From Archangium minus (lineage in GTDB: Bacteria; Myxococcota; Myxococcia; Myxococcales; Myxococcaceae): a DNA stretch of 64,000 bases. Made by a program: the position numbers and the translations under genes. A model generated the notes under the pieces. It did no database searches, was not told where the DNA came from, and worked only from the letters and a program-made list of their open reading frames with translations. Location: the NCBI RefSeq assembly GCF_044360475.1, contig NZ_CP043494.1, forward strand, positions 5,580,001-5,644,000, written 5' to 3'. Positions 42,951-51,090 of this stretch are shown here, one piece after another. Positions within the stretch are counted from its first letter, which is position 1. Each line of letters opens with the position of its first letter.

Positions 42951-43385
42951 ATGACCCTCTCCCACGCAGCGAAGTGCTTCCTGCTCCTCCCGCTCGCCAG
43001 CGCGATGCTGGTGGGATGTGGCGCTATCGAGCCGCCTCCCCAGGCGTACCCCCACGCCACCGTCACCTTTGACGTGACGGTGCCCAAGGACACCCCGGCC
43101 AACGCGGTCGTCACCGTGGTGGGCTCGGAGCCCTCGCTTGGTGGCGACACGGTTCCGGGCTTCCACCTGCGCCGTCAAGGCGAGCACTACGTCGGTTCGG
43201 TGCGCCTTGCTCTCGAGGCGGACGTCTCATTCGAGGTCTGGCTGGAGGACTCGTGGTGCCCCGCGCTCTCCGCGGATGGAGCGCAGTCGCCTCGCCACTC
43301 CTTCCGGGTGGAGGGGGACATGACGGTGCCCGTTACCGTGGACCGTTGGGGCTCGCCGAGCCTGGGACCCCCCAACAGGGACTGA
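42951..43385 (+). CDS. Lipoprotein with CBM20-like beta-sandwich
   Basis: This 144-residue protein has the lipoprotein signal KCFLLLPLASAMLVGCG, a good lipobox (LVGC). The mature domain begins ATVTFDVTVPKDTPANAVVT and has VVGSEPSLGG, then HYVGSVRLALEADVSFEVWL and SFRVEGDMTVPVTVDRWG. That order of strands is reminiscent of starch-binding CBM20 modules or related Ig-like folds, where the aromatic glycan-binding platform is partly conserved (Trp in EDSW). The next gene, 32 bp on, encodes another envelope lipoprotein in the same direction, so both may be surface glycan-associated. Confidence 0.65.
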   Translation: MTLSHAAKCFLLLPLASAMLVGCGAIEPPPQAYPHATVTFDVTVPKDTPANAVVTVVGSEPSLGGDTVPGFHLRRQGEHYVGSVRLALEADVSFEVWLEDSWCPALSADGAQSPRHSFRVEGDMTVPVTVDRWGSPSLGPPNRD

Positions 43386-43417
43386 CGCTGGTCTGGGCAT
43401 TGCTTGGGGAGCGGAGA

Positions 43418-44710
43418 ATGAACGTGCGCTCCCTGCTGTCCGTTCCGTTGCTCGCGGGTCTCTTGCTGACCGGTTGCGTTGAACCGTCTTCGCCCGAGGG
43501 ACCCACCGTTGATCCTCTCGTTCCTTCCTCGCCCGAGAGCCCGGAACAGCCCTCGGAACAGCCCTCGGGGCCGACCTCTCTCCGGGTCCCACTCCTTGAG
43601 GGGCTGCGGGAGTCGGGTGCTGTGCTCTTGGTCTCGCGCCTGCATGCGTCGCGTCCGGCTCAGGAGTCTGTGACGGTGGTGGGGGCAGGGTCTCAGGAAT
43701 TTGAGATTCCCGGGACCCAGGGGGAGGTGCTGGCGGTGTCCGTGCTGGACCGTACCGGGGCGCTGGCGGATACCGCGATGGTGCAGGTGGGGGCTTCCAC
43801 CTGGCCGGAGGAGGCGAAGCTGCCGCGTGTCCTCCGCGTGCCACAGGACTACACGAACATCCAGGCCGCGGTGGATGCCGCGAAGGCCGGGGACACGGTG
43901 CGCGTGAGCTCGGGCACCTACTTCGAGACGGTGCGCCTGAAGAGCGGAATCCGGCTGCTCGGCAGTGGCGCGCGGTGGACCGTCCTGGACGGGGGCGGCG
44001 CGCCCGTGAAGCTCGTTGACTTCTCAGGAGCCTCCGACGTGGTGGTGGCCGGGTTCACGTTCCAGAACGTGGGGACGGGGAACCTCTGCGATGACATCGA
44101 CGTGATGTCCTGCAGCGGCAACTGGTACTCGTCCGCGGTCTTCGCGGATGGCCACACCGACGAGGGACAGGCGCCGACGTCGGCCCTCCTGATGCACAAC
44201 ATCTTCCGGAACAACTCCATCGGCGCGATGCTCTACTTCCACGCGCGCGCGGTGGTGCGCAACAACCTCTTCGTGGGCAATACCCACGGCTTCGTGGCCA
44301 ACCACTTCCAGGACGTGGCGCTCGTGGCGAACAACGTCTTCTGGGAGAACACCCAGGAAGCCATCGTCAGCAGTGCGGCGTACCTGGACATCATCAACAA
44401 CGTGTTGGCCCGCTCGGAGGTAGGCGTCTTCTACTCGTACATCCAGACGGGGCGCGTCCGCTGCAACGTGTTCTTCGAGAATGGTGCCAACAGAGCGGAC
44501 TTCTACCTGGAGCCGCCTCGGTTCGAAATGGGCAAGGACGGCAATGTCGAGCTGGAGCCGCTCTTCTTGTCCCCGGAAGCGGGCAACTTCCACCCAGCAG
44601 CCGGCTCTCCGTTGCTCGATGCCGGATGCCTCGACAGCTTCGGGCGAGACCGGGACGGGACGCCCGAGGACATTGGGGCCTACGGAGGGCCGCTGGGCAG
44701 CTGGCAGTAA
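43418..44710 (+). CDS. Right-handed parallel beta-helix lipoprotein
   Basis: This 430-residue protein has the signal SLLSVPLLAGLLLTGC, then an acidic Pro/Ser linker. From about residue 140 it carries the beta-helix entry RVLRVPQDYTNIQAAVDAA and coil repeats such as GIRLLGSGARWTVLDGGG, VVVAGFTFQNVG, MHNIFRNNSIGAML, VRNNLFVGNTHGFVAN, VANNVFWENTQEAI and INNVLARSEVGVF. The C-terminus has a capping SPLLDAGCLDSFGRDRDGTP and EDIGAYGGPLG. This DUF1565/pectate-lyase-like fold binds or cleaves polysaccharide; catalytic residues are not evident. ATG 43418 is preceded by GGGGAGCGGAG. Confidence 0.85.
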   Translation: MNVRSLLSVPLLAGLLLTGCVEPSSPEGPTVDPLVPSSPESPEQPSEQPSGPTSLRVPLLEGLRESGAVLLVSRLHASRPAQESVTVVGAGSQEFEIPGTQGEVLAVSVLDRTGALADTAMVQVGASTWPEEAKLPRVLRVPQDYTNIQAAVDAAKAGDTVRVSSGTYFETVRLKSGIRLLGSGARWTVLDGGGAPVKLVDFSGASDVVVAGFTFQNVGTGNLCDDIDVMSCSGNWYSSAVFADGHTDEGQAPTSALLMHNIFRNNSIGAMLYFHARAVVRNNLFVGNTHGFVANHFQDVALVANNVFWENTQEAIVSSAAYLDIINNVLARSEVGVFYSYIQTGRVRCNVFFENGANRADFYLEPPRFEMGKDGNVELEPLFLSPEAGNFHPAAGSPLLDAGCLDSFGRDRDGTPEDIGAYGGPLGSWQ

Positions 44711-44713
44711 GGT

Positions 44714-45556
44714 TCAGGGGCGGGTGCACAGGTCCTGCACCTTCCACCGGTGCAGGATGAGGCCGCTGTCCACGCCGACGATGTCCTCCTCGTCGATGAC
44801 GTGCCAGTGGTCCTCGCCTGAGAGCTGCTCGCTGGCGAGCACGAACTGCTCGAGCTGCGTCCCTGGCTTCGGTGGACCCCCGTGCAGGCGGTGCGGGCGT
44901 CTGCCCGTCTCCGGCGCCGTGTCCGACAGGAAGAGTGTCCGGTTGCGCCGCGTCGCCACCATCACGTCCCCGTTGGTCACGAGGAAGTTCATCGACGAGC
45001 GCTCCTGCGGCGCCTGTCCCGGCTCATCGGTGATGGCCGACACCAGCCCCATCGTCTCCGCGAGCGCGTACGCGACCTTCTCCACGCACGCTGGCCCCTC
45101 GAGCGACTGCCGCTTCTCCAGCCGCGTGAGGAACAAATAGAAGCAACGCTCCGAGTCCGTGGCGCCTCGGATGTTCGCCAGCAGCTCCGGGCGGATGAGG
45201 GACTCCACCGTGGCGCGGTGCCGGGCGAAGTTCTTCACCGTGCCGTTGTGCACGAAGCACCAGCGGCCATGGTTGAACGGGTGGGCGTTGCGCTTCTCCA
45301 CCGCGCCCACAGAAGCCAGGCGCAGGTGCGCGACGACCGTGCGAGAGGACACACGGCTGCTTACCCGCTCGAAGTCGGGGTCGCAGTACGCGGGTCCGAG
45401 CCCGTGGGCGACGAGCGGCTGCTCGGCCTCATACGAGGCGATGCCCCAACCATCCTTGTGCTCCCTCGACTGCTGGAGAAGTGAGTTCTTCTCCGTCACG
45501 AGGGACGGGTGGACCGCAGCGGGAACAGAGGAACGAAAGCCGAAGAGACGGCACAT
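44714..45556 (-). CDS. Class II glutamine amidotransferase
   Basis: This 280-residue N-terminal-nucleophile enzyme begins MCRLFGFRSSVPAAVH, so Cys2 is exposed after Met removal and acts as nucleophile. EHKDGWGIASYEAEQP, VVAHLRLASVG and NAHPFNHGRWCFVHNGTVKN supply the oxyanion and Asn/Gly residues that hydrolyse glutamine. The family (YafJ/EgtC-like) releases ammonia for a partner synthase or acts alone; no synthase domain is attached here. It converges nearly end-to-end with the beta-helix lipoprotein gene, three bases apart. Confidence 0.92.
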   Translation of the reverse strand: MCRLFGFRSSVPAAVHPSLVTEKNSLLQQSREHKDGWGIASYEAEQPLVAHGLGPAYCDPDFERVSSRVSSRTVVAHLRLASVGAVEKRNAHPFNHGRWCFVHNGTVKNFARHRATVESLIRPELLANIRGATDSERCFYLFLTRLEKRQSLEGPACVEKVAYALAETMGLVSAITDEPGQAPQERSSMNFLVTNGDVMVATRRNRTLFLSDTAPETGRRPHRLHGGPPKPGTQLEQFVLASEQLSGEDHWHVIDEEDIVGVDSGLILHRWKVQDLCTRP

Positions 45557-45608
45557 GGTCTTCTTGTTTGATTATAACGACCGGCCCAGACGGGAAGTTC
45601 CGTCACGT

Positions 45609-45640
45609 CCCTCTGTCCACCTGAGGTCACGAACAGAGGG
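45609..45640 (-). terminator. Candidate hairpin at the end of hutI
   Basis: CCCTCTGT and ACAGAGGG pair around a 16-base loop straddling the hutI stop. No T-tract is present, so it is a weak terminator candidate for the hut operon. Confidence 0.35.
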
Positions 45641-46892
45641 CCCGCTCGTTTTCTACCACCACATGGCCGTCTTTAATGACAATCCGTGCGTGATTGATTC
45701 CCAGGTGATAGGGAAGATGGCGATAGTTTGAACACGAAAAAACGACAATGTTTGCCGGATCTCCCACCGTAATCCGGCCGTATGTGTTCAAACCAAGGGC
45801 GAGCGCGGCCCCTCGGGTTGCGGCCCAGTAGGCTTCGGCGGCCGTCAGCCCGTTCTCCAGGCAGGCGAGTCCCAGCGTGAGGGGCAGGTTCTCACTCATG
45901 GCGGAGCCCGGGTTGAGGTTGGTGCCGAGCGCCACGTTGACGCCGGCGTCGCGTAGCTTGCGCCCAGGGGCGTAGGGCCGCACGCGCAGGAAGAGGGTGG
46001 CTGTAGGGACAAGTACGGCGGTGACACCCGCATCCGCCAGGGCGCGGATGCCCGCGTCGCTCACGTGCTCCAGGTGATCGGCGGTGATGGCCCCCAGCTC
46101 GGCTGCCAGCTCGGCGCCTCCCGAGGAGGTGAGCTGGTCCACGTGCAGCCGGGGCTTGAGCCCCAGCTTCGTGGCGGCCCCCAGAATCCGGCGGGCCTCC
46201 GCGTGGCTGAAGGCGCTCTCCTCGACGAAGATGTCGCAGAAGCGCGCCAGTCCCTGCTCGGCCACCGCGGGGATGATCTCCTTGATGCAGAGATCCATGT
46301 AGGCCTCGCGCCACTCACGGTACTCCTCGGGCACCGCGTGCGCGCACATGAGCGTGGGCACCAGCTCCAGGGGCTGGAGCGTGGAGAGCCGCTGCACCAC
46401 CCGGAGCATCTTCAGCTCGTCCTGGAGCGACAGGCCGTAGCCGCTCTTCACCTCGGCGGTGGTGATGCCGTACTCCAGCATCAGCTGGAGGCGGGGCAGG
46501 GCGAGCCGGATGAGATCCTCCTCGCTGGCGAAGCGGGTGGCGCGCACGGTGTTGGCGATGCCGCCCCCGGCCTGGGCGATCTGCAGGTACGTGGCCCCCT
46601 GGCAGCGCAGGTCGAACTCGGCCGCGCGCTCACCCGCGAAGACGGCGTGGGTGTGCGGATCCACGAAGCCAGGGCCCACGAACTGCCCGTGGGCGTCCAC
46701 CACGCGGGTGGAGGGGCCCACCGCGCCCTTGGGCAGGCTGCCCTCGGAGCCCACGTACCAGACCTTCCCCCGGCGCACGCCCACGCAGGCGTTGGGGCGC
46801 GGGGTGAGGGCCTGCTCGGCGGGCTCCTGGTGGGAGCCCTCCACGGTGAGCACCTCGGACGTGTTGCGGATCAGCAGCTCCAGGGTTTCCAT
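45627..46892 (-). CDS. hutI: Imidazolonepropionase
   Basis: The product has 421 residues. HutI hydrolyses 4-imidazolone-5-propanoate to N-formimino-L-glutamate in histidine breakdown. It has the amidohydrolase metal site PGFVDPHTHAVFAGERAAEF (His-x-His), RFCDIFVEESAF, LKPRLHVDQLTSSG and LVPTATLFLRVRPYAPGR, then ALGTNLNPGSAMSENLPL. It lies three bases after hutU on the same strand, so they form an operon. hutH is not in this window. Confidence 0.95.
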   Translation of the reverse strand: METLELLIRNTSEVLTVEGSHQEPAEQALTPRPNACVGVRRGKVWYVGSEGSLPKGAVGPSTRVVDAHGQFVGPGFVDPHTHAVFAGERAAEFDLRCQGATYLQIAQAGGGIANTVRATRFASEEDLIRLALPRLQLMLEYGITTAEVKSGYGLSLQDELKMLRVVQRLSTLQPLELVPTLMCAHAVPEEYREWREAYMDLCIKEIIPAVAEQGLARFCDIFVEESAFSHAEARRILGAATKLGLKPRLHVDQLTSSGGAELAAELGAITADHLEHVSDAGIRALADAGVTAVLVPTATLFLRVRPYAPGRKLRDAGVNVALGTNLNPGSAMSENLPLTLGLACLENGLTAAEAYWAATRGAALALGLNTYGRITVGDPANIVVFSCSNYRHLPYHLGINHARIVIKDGHVVVENERALCS

Positions 46893-46895
46893 GCG

Positions 46896-48551
46896 TCACT
46901 CGGTGATGCCGGGGATGCGCACGCCACGGGTCCGGGCGACCTCGACGGCTTCAGGGTAACCCGCATCGGCATGGCGCAGCACGCCCATGCCCGGGTCCGA
47001 GGTGAGCACGCGCTCGATGCGGCGCGCGGCCTCGGGGGTGCCGTCGGCGACGATAACCTGGCCGGAGTGCAGCGAGTAGCCCATGCCCACGCCGCCGCCG
47101 TGGTGGAAGGACACCCAGGACGCACCGTTCACCGCGTTGACGAGCGCGTTGAGGATGGGCCAGTCCGCCACCGCGTCCGTGCCGTCCTTCATGGACTCCG
47201 TCTCACGGTTGGGTGAGGCCACCGAGCCGCAGTCCAGGTGATCGCGCCCGATGACGATGGGGGCCTTCACCTCGCCCTTGCGCACCATCTCGTTGAAGCG
47301 CAGGCCCGCCTTGGCCCGCTCGCCGTAGCCCAACCAGCAGATGCGCGCGGGCAGACCCTGGAAGGCCACGCGCTCGCGGGCCATCTTGATCCACCGGCGC
47401 AGCGACTCCTTCTGCGGGAAGAGCTCCAGCACGGCCTCGTCCGTGCGGCGGATGTCCTCGGGGTCCCCGGAGAGGGCCACCCAGCGGAAGGGCCCGAGCC
47501 CCTCGCAGAACATGGGCCGGATGTAGGCCGGGACGAAGCCGGGGAAGTCGAAGGCGTTCTCCAGCCCGGCGAGCTGCGCCTGGGCACGGATGTTGTTGCC
47601 GTAGTCGAAGACGTGGCTGCCGGCGCGCGCGAAGTCCAGCATCGCCTCCACCTGCATGGCCATCGACTTCTGGGCCTTCTCGATGTAGCCCTTCGGATCG
47701 CGCTGGCGCAGCTCGGCCGCCGCCTCGAGCGACAGGTCCGCGGGGATGTAGCCGTTGAGCGGATCATGCGCGCTCGTCTGGTCGGTGACCAGGTCCGGCT
47801 TGAGGCCCCGGCGGTACAGCTCGCGGTACACCTGGGCAGCGTTGCCGATGATGCCGATGGAGCGGCCCACGCGCTTCTGCTGGGCCTCCTTCGCCAGGGA
47901 GATGGCCTCGTCGAGGTCCTTGGCGACGACGTCCAGGTAGCGTGTCTCCACGCGGCGCTGGGCGCGGTGCGGGTCGATCTCCACGCCGAGGAAGACGGCG
48001 TTGTTCATGGTGGCGGCCAGGGGCTGGGCGCCGCCCATGCCGCCGAGGCCACCGGAGAGGACGAGCCGGCCGGACAGGTCATCCGAGCCGAAGTGGACGC
48101 GGCCGGCCTGGGCGAAGGTCTCGTAGGTGCCCTGGAGGATGCCCTGGGTGCCGATGTAGATCCACGAGCCGGCCGTCATCTGGCCGTACATCATGAGCCC
48201 CTTCTTCTCGAGCTCGAAGAAGTGGTCCCAGTTGGCCCAGCGGCCCACGAGGTTGGAGTTGGCGATGAGGACGCGAGGGGCGTCCGGGTGGGTCCGGAGG
48301 ATGCCCACGGGCTTGCCGGACTGGACCAGGAGCGTCTCCTCGTCGGTGAGGCGGCGCAGACTGTCGACGATGCGATCGAACGACGGCCAGTCGCGGGCGG
48401 CCTTGCCGATGCCGCCGTAGACGACGAGATCCTCGGGGCGCTCGGCCACGTCTGGATCCAGGTTGTTCATCAACATCCGGAGGGCCGCTTCCTGGACCCA
48501 GCCCTTACAGGACAGGGCGGTTCCACGGGGGGCACGAATGGTACGGGACAT
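46896..48551 (-). CDS. hutU: Urocanate hydratase
   Basis: The product has 551 residues. HutU uses tightly bound NAD+ as an electrophile to hydrate urocanate to imidazolonepropionate. Typical blocks are NNLDPDVAERPEDLVVYGG, GGLGGMGGAQPLAATMN, YNPLNGY-like DPLNGYIPADL, FDYGNNIRAQAQLAG and CWLGYGERAKAGLRFNEM. The N-terminus is compact (MSRTIRAPRGTALSCKG) and there is no signal peptide. It is the first gene of hutU-hutI. The next gene upstream (48690) is on the same strand but 138 bp away. Confidence 0.95.
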   Translation of the reverse strand: MSRTIRAPRGTALSCKGWVQEAALRMLMNNLDPDVAERPEDLVVYGGIGKAARDWPSFDRIVDSLRRLTDEETLLVQSGKPVGILRTHPDAPRVLIANSNLVGRWANWDHFFELEKKGLMMYGQMTAGSWIYIGTQGILQGTYETFAQAGRVHFGSDDLSGRLVLSGGLGGMGGAQPLAATMNNAVFLGVEIDPHRAQRRVETRYLDVVAKDLDEAISLAKEAQQKRVGRSIGIIGNAAQVYRELYRRGLKPDLVTDQTSAHDPLNGYIPADLSLEAAAELRQRDPKGYIEKAQKSMAMQVEAMLDFARAGSHVFDYGNNIRAQAQLAGLENAFDFPGFVPAYIRPMFCEGLGPFRWVALSGDPEDIRRTDEAVLELFPQKESLRRWIKMARERVAFQGLPARICWLGYGERAKAGLRFNEMVRKGEVKAPIVIGRDHLDCGSVASPNRETESMKDGTDAVADWPILNALVNAVNGASWVSFHHGGGVGMGYSLHSGQVIVADGTPEAARRIERVLTSDPGMGVLRHADAGYPEAVEVARTRGVRIPGITE

Positions 48552-48689
48552 GTGTCTCCTCGGAGATTTCGCCGCGCGGAGCCTAGCCGAAGTGGGCGGG
48601 AGATGTGCGTCCGAGTTGTGGGGTTCCCACTACAGGAGACGGAATGTCCGCCATCAGCGGGAGAGGCTGGCGAGCGGGCTCCGCGGACA

Positions 48690-49076
48690 TCAGGAGGAGG
48701 GCGTTTTGCGCCGCAGGGCGACGAACTCCGCGGCGAAGTCGAGGAACTTCAGGGCCGCGCGTTCGTGGTCTCCATCACAGTCTCGCAGATACTTCACGTG
48801 CCAGCCCTCGTAGGGCATCTCGTGCTTCTCATCGCGAAGCCAGTCCCAGAACTCCTGCCACTCCAGATCCTCGCCACCATTGAATTGGGTGTTGGATGCC
48901 CACCCGATAGTGAATGCGGCGAGTGATTCGACTGTGTCGAATCCAGTGACGGACCACAGCCCTCGTCTCTCGAGAATGCGCTTTCGTGCGTAGAGGAGTG
49001 CATCCATGAGCCCTACTCTGCGTCCACGCCACTCCTCGGGGAGTGGCTCTACCTTCGCGATCTTCTTTTCACTCAT
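48690..49076 (-). CDS. Hypothetical protein, candidate immunity protein
   Basis: This 128-residue soluble, Glu/Asp- and Trp-rich protein begins MSEKKIAKVEPLPEEWRGRR and has LAAFTIGWASNTQFNGGEDL, WQEFWDWLRDEKHEM and LKFLDFAAEFVALRR. It lies 15 bases downstream of the decayed toxin-like gene on the same strand and would have been expressed with it. The frame is intact while the partner is broken, typical of orphan immunity genes. No family name is recognised, so the immunity role rests on context alone. Confidence 0.55.
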   Translation of the reverse strand: MSEKKIAKVEPLPEEWRGRRVGLMDALLYARKRILERRGLWSVTGFDTVESLAAFTIGWASNTQFNGGEDLEWQEFWDWLRDEKHEMPYEGWHVKYLRDCDGDHERAALKFLDFAAEFVALRRKTPSS

Positions 49077-49091
49077 AACGTTTGCACCACC

Positions 49092-49462
49092 TCATACACG
49101 ACGTGACTCGACGACGCCGTGCTGAGCCTCGTGAATGGTCTTCGCGACCCTCTCGCACTCGCCTGCCTTCCGGTTGGCGACAGCGAATGCGTTCTGGAAA
49201 GCCACCAGCCACCTTGGTACCCGGCCGATGTCCTCGGCAGGAGGTACTGGTTGACGACGCAGTTGAGGTCTCCCATGAGGATGCAGGCCTTGAGCCTGGC
49301 CCGGATCGACTCGTCTCCAGGCAGAGGGGGCGTGCTGAGCACGAGAGAGGGCAGGGGAGCCATCGTCCCTGGGGATGACGTCAGGCCCGGTAGTGGTAAC
49401 AGGCAGAGGAGGAGGAGCAGGGCGGTGGCGGCTCCGCCTCTGGCGGATTTCGAGGCCTTCAT
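49092..49462 (-). pseudogene. Truncated, frameshifted exported toxin (papain-like type)
   Basis: From ATG 49462 a signal-like N-terminus (KSARGGAATALLLLLCLLPL) leads to a mature start with RARLKACILMGDLNCVVNQY. Near 49210 the frame is lost. In the next frame the sequence continues sensibly as VPRWLVAFQNAFAVANRKAG then ECERVAKTIHEA, and stops at 49092. A Cys at the head of a VAKTIHEAL-type helix is the usual nucleophile position of papain-fold toxins in myxobacterial lipoprotein-type effectors. The catalytic His and the remaining domain are missing. The intact downstream gene may be its immunity partner. Confidence 0.55.
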
Positions 49463-49541
49463 GGGAAGCCCCAGCGTAGCGCACACTCCCCGCACGAGAG
49501 GCGGGACGTCCGGGCTGTTCCGTGCTAGCACGCACCGCGCC

Positions 49542-50891
49542 ATGAGCCGCATCTACCGTTCGCTTCCCCCCGCTGGTACCCGTATCGGTCTTGCCTTCTC
49601 GGGTGGTCTCGACACCCGCGCCGCCGTCGCGTGGATGTCGCGCAAGGGCCTCGAGGTGTACGCCTACACCGCCGACCTCGCCCAGCCCGATGAGAAGAAC
49701 CCCGCTGACATTCCCCCCGTGGCCATGCAGCACGGCGCGAAGCAGGCCCGGCTCGTGGACTGCCGCGAGGCCATGGTTCGCGAGGGCCTCGTCGCCATCC
49801 AGTGCGGCGCCTTCCACCTGTCCGTGGGCGGCAAGAAGTACTTCAACACCACGCCGCTCGGTCGCGCCGTCACCACCACCGCCATCGTCCGCGCCATGCG
49901 CGAGGACGACGTGCACGTCTTCGGCGACGGCAGCACCCACAAGGGCAACGACATCCAGCGGTTCTACCGCTACGGCATCCTCGTGGACCCGGAGCTGCGC
50001 ATCTACAAGCCCTGGTTGGACCAGGAGTTCGTCAACGCCTTCGGTGGCCGCAAGGAGATGAGCGAGTACCTGATCTCCATCGGCCTGTCCTACAAGATGG
50101 GCACCGAGAAGGCCTACTCCACCGACGCCAACGTGCTCGGCGCCACGCACGAGGCCAAGGACCTGGAGCACCTGGACAAGGGCATGAACATCGTGGAGCC
50201 CATCATGGGTGTGGCCCACTGGCGCCCCGAGGTGGACATCCGCCCCGAGCGCGTCACCGTGGAGTTCGCCCAGGGCCTGCCCGTGTCCCTCAACGGCAAG
50301 CGCTTCCCGTCCATCTTCGAGCTCTTCCTGGAGTGCAACCGCATCGGCGGGCGGCACGGCCTGGGCATGAGCGATCAGCTCGAGAACCGCGTCATCGACG
50401 CCAAGAGCCGCGGCATCTACGAGGCTCCCGGCATGGCGCTGCTGCACATCGTCTACGAGCGCCTGCTGTCGGCCATCCACAACGAGTCCACCACCGACCT
50501 CTACTTCACCCTGGGTCGCCGCCTCGGCCGCTTCCTCTACGAGGGCAAGTGGTTCGACCCTGAGGCGCTGATGCTCAAGGACTCGCTCACGCGGTGGGTG
50601 GCGCCCAGCATCACCGGCAGTGTCACCCTGGAGCTGCGCCGCGGCGACGACTACACCCTGCTCGACACCCAGGCCGAGCACATGGCCTACGATCCGAGCA
50701 AGCTCTCCATGGAGAAGGTCGCCAGCGCCTTCACCCCGGAGGACCGCATCGGCGCCTTGGAGATGCAGAACCTCTCCGTGGGCGACAACCGCGGCCTGCT
50801 GCTGCACCACCTCTCCAGCATCCGCCGCCTCTCCGGTGGCACCACCGGCACTGGCATCTCGCAGTTGCTGGGTGACGGCGAGGAGGAGTGA
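49542..50891 (+). CDS. argG: Argininosuccinate synthase
   Basis: The product has 449 residues. It ligates citrulline and aspartate with ATP in arginine synthesis. The ATP pyrophosphatase loop is IGLAFSGGLDTRAAVAWM. GDGSTHKGNDIQRFYRYGIL, KMGTEKAYSTDANVLGATHEAKDLEHL and YDPSKLSMEKVASAFTPEDR follow. The length (about 447) and sequence type correspond to the E. coli-like ArgG subtype rather than the shorter (about 400) form. The start MSRIYRSLPP is chosen because the region above overlaps the antisense toxin remnant. No other arginine genes are adjacent. Confidence 0.95.
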   Translation: MSRIYRSLPPAGTRIGLAFSGGLDTRAAVAWMSRKGLEVYAYTADLAQPDEKNPADIPPVAMQHGAKQARLVDCREAMVREGLVAIQCGAFHLSVGGKKYFNTTPLGRAVTTTAIVRAMREDDVHVFGDGSTHKGNDIQRFYRYGILVDPELRIYKPWLDQEFVNAFGGRKEMSEYLISIGLSYKMGTEKAYSTDANVLGATHEAKDLEHLDKGMNIVEPIMGVAHWRPEVDIRPERVTVEFAQGLPVSLNGKRFPSIFELFLECNRIGGRHGLGMSDQLENRVIDAKSRGIYEAPGMALLHIVYERLLSAIHNESTTDLYFTLGRRLGRFLYEGKWFDPEALMLKDSLTRWVAPSITGSVTLELRRGDDYTLLDTQAEHMAYDPSKLSMEKVASAFTPEDRIGALEMQNLSVGDNRGLLLHHLSSIRRLSGGTTGTGISQLLGDGEEE

Positions 50892-50924
50892 GCGCCCTGG
50901 CGCCGTGCCGCCTATGCTCGCGGC

Positions 50925-51069
50925 ATGGCGCCTGCCGTTCATGCTCCCGTCCGGGCTCGTGAGCTCGGCATCGCGCCGGGCATCTTCCGCCCGGGCGAAC
51001 ACAATCGAGCCTCTTCCGCTCGACCGGGTGCGCGAGCTGCTGGTCCGGTACGACACCCCGTCGCGGTAG
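50925..51069 (+). pseudogene. Fossil of a P1-family (DmpA-like) peptidase
   Basis: The first 28 residues (MAPAVHAPVRARELG then IAPGIFRPGEHN) look like the N-terminus of DmpA/P1 aminopeptidase-type proteins (RARELG...PGPxNA). Immediately, in the next frame, TIEPLPLDRVRELLVRYDTP resembles the C-terminal LPLDRLxELLxRY end of the same family. The two join near 51000, so almost the whole gene has been deleted between its ends. This reading is based on remembered family ends, not a search. Confidence 0.4.
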
Positions 51070-51090
51070 TCGTTCCGAGACGGAGCGGAT

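Noticed and set aside
43389..43404. Sigma-54-like element TGGTCT-N5-TTGCT before the beta-helix lipoprotein
   Set aside because: The -24 half matches poorly, and transcription would start at about the ATG itself.
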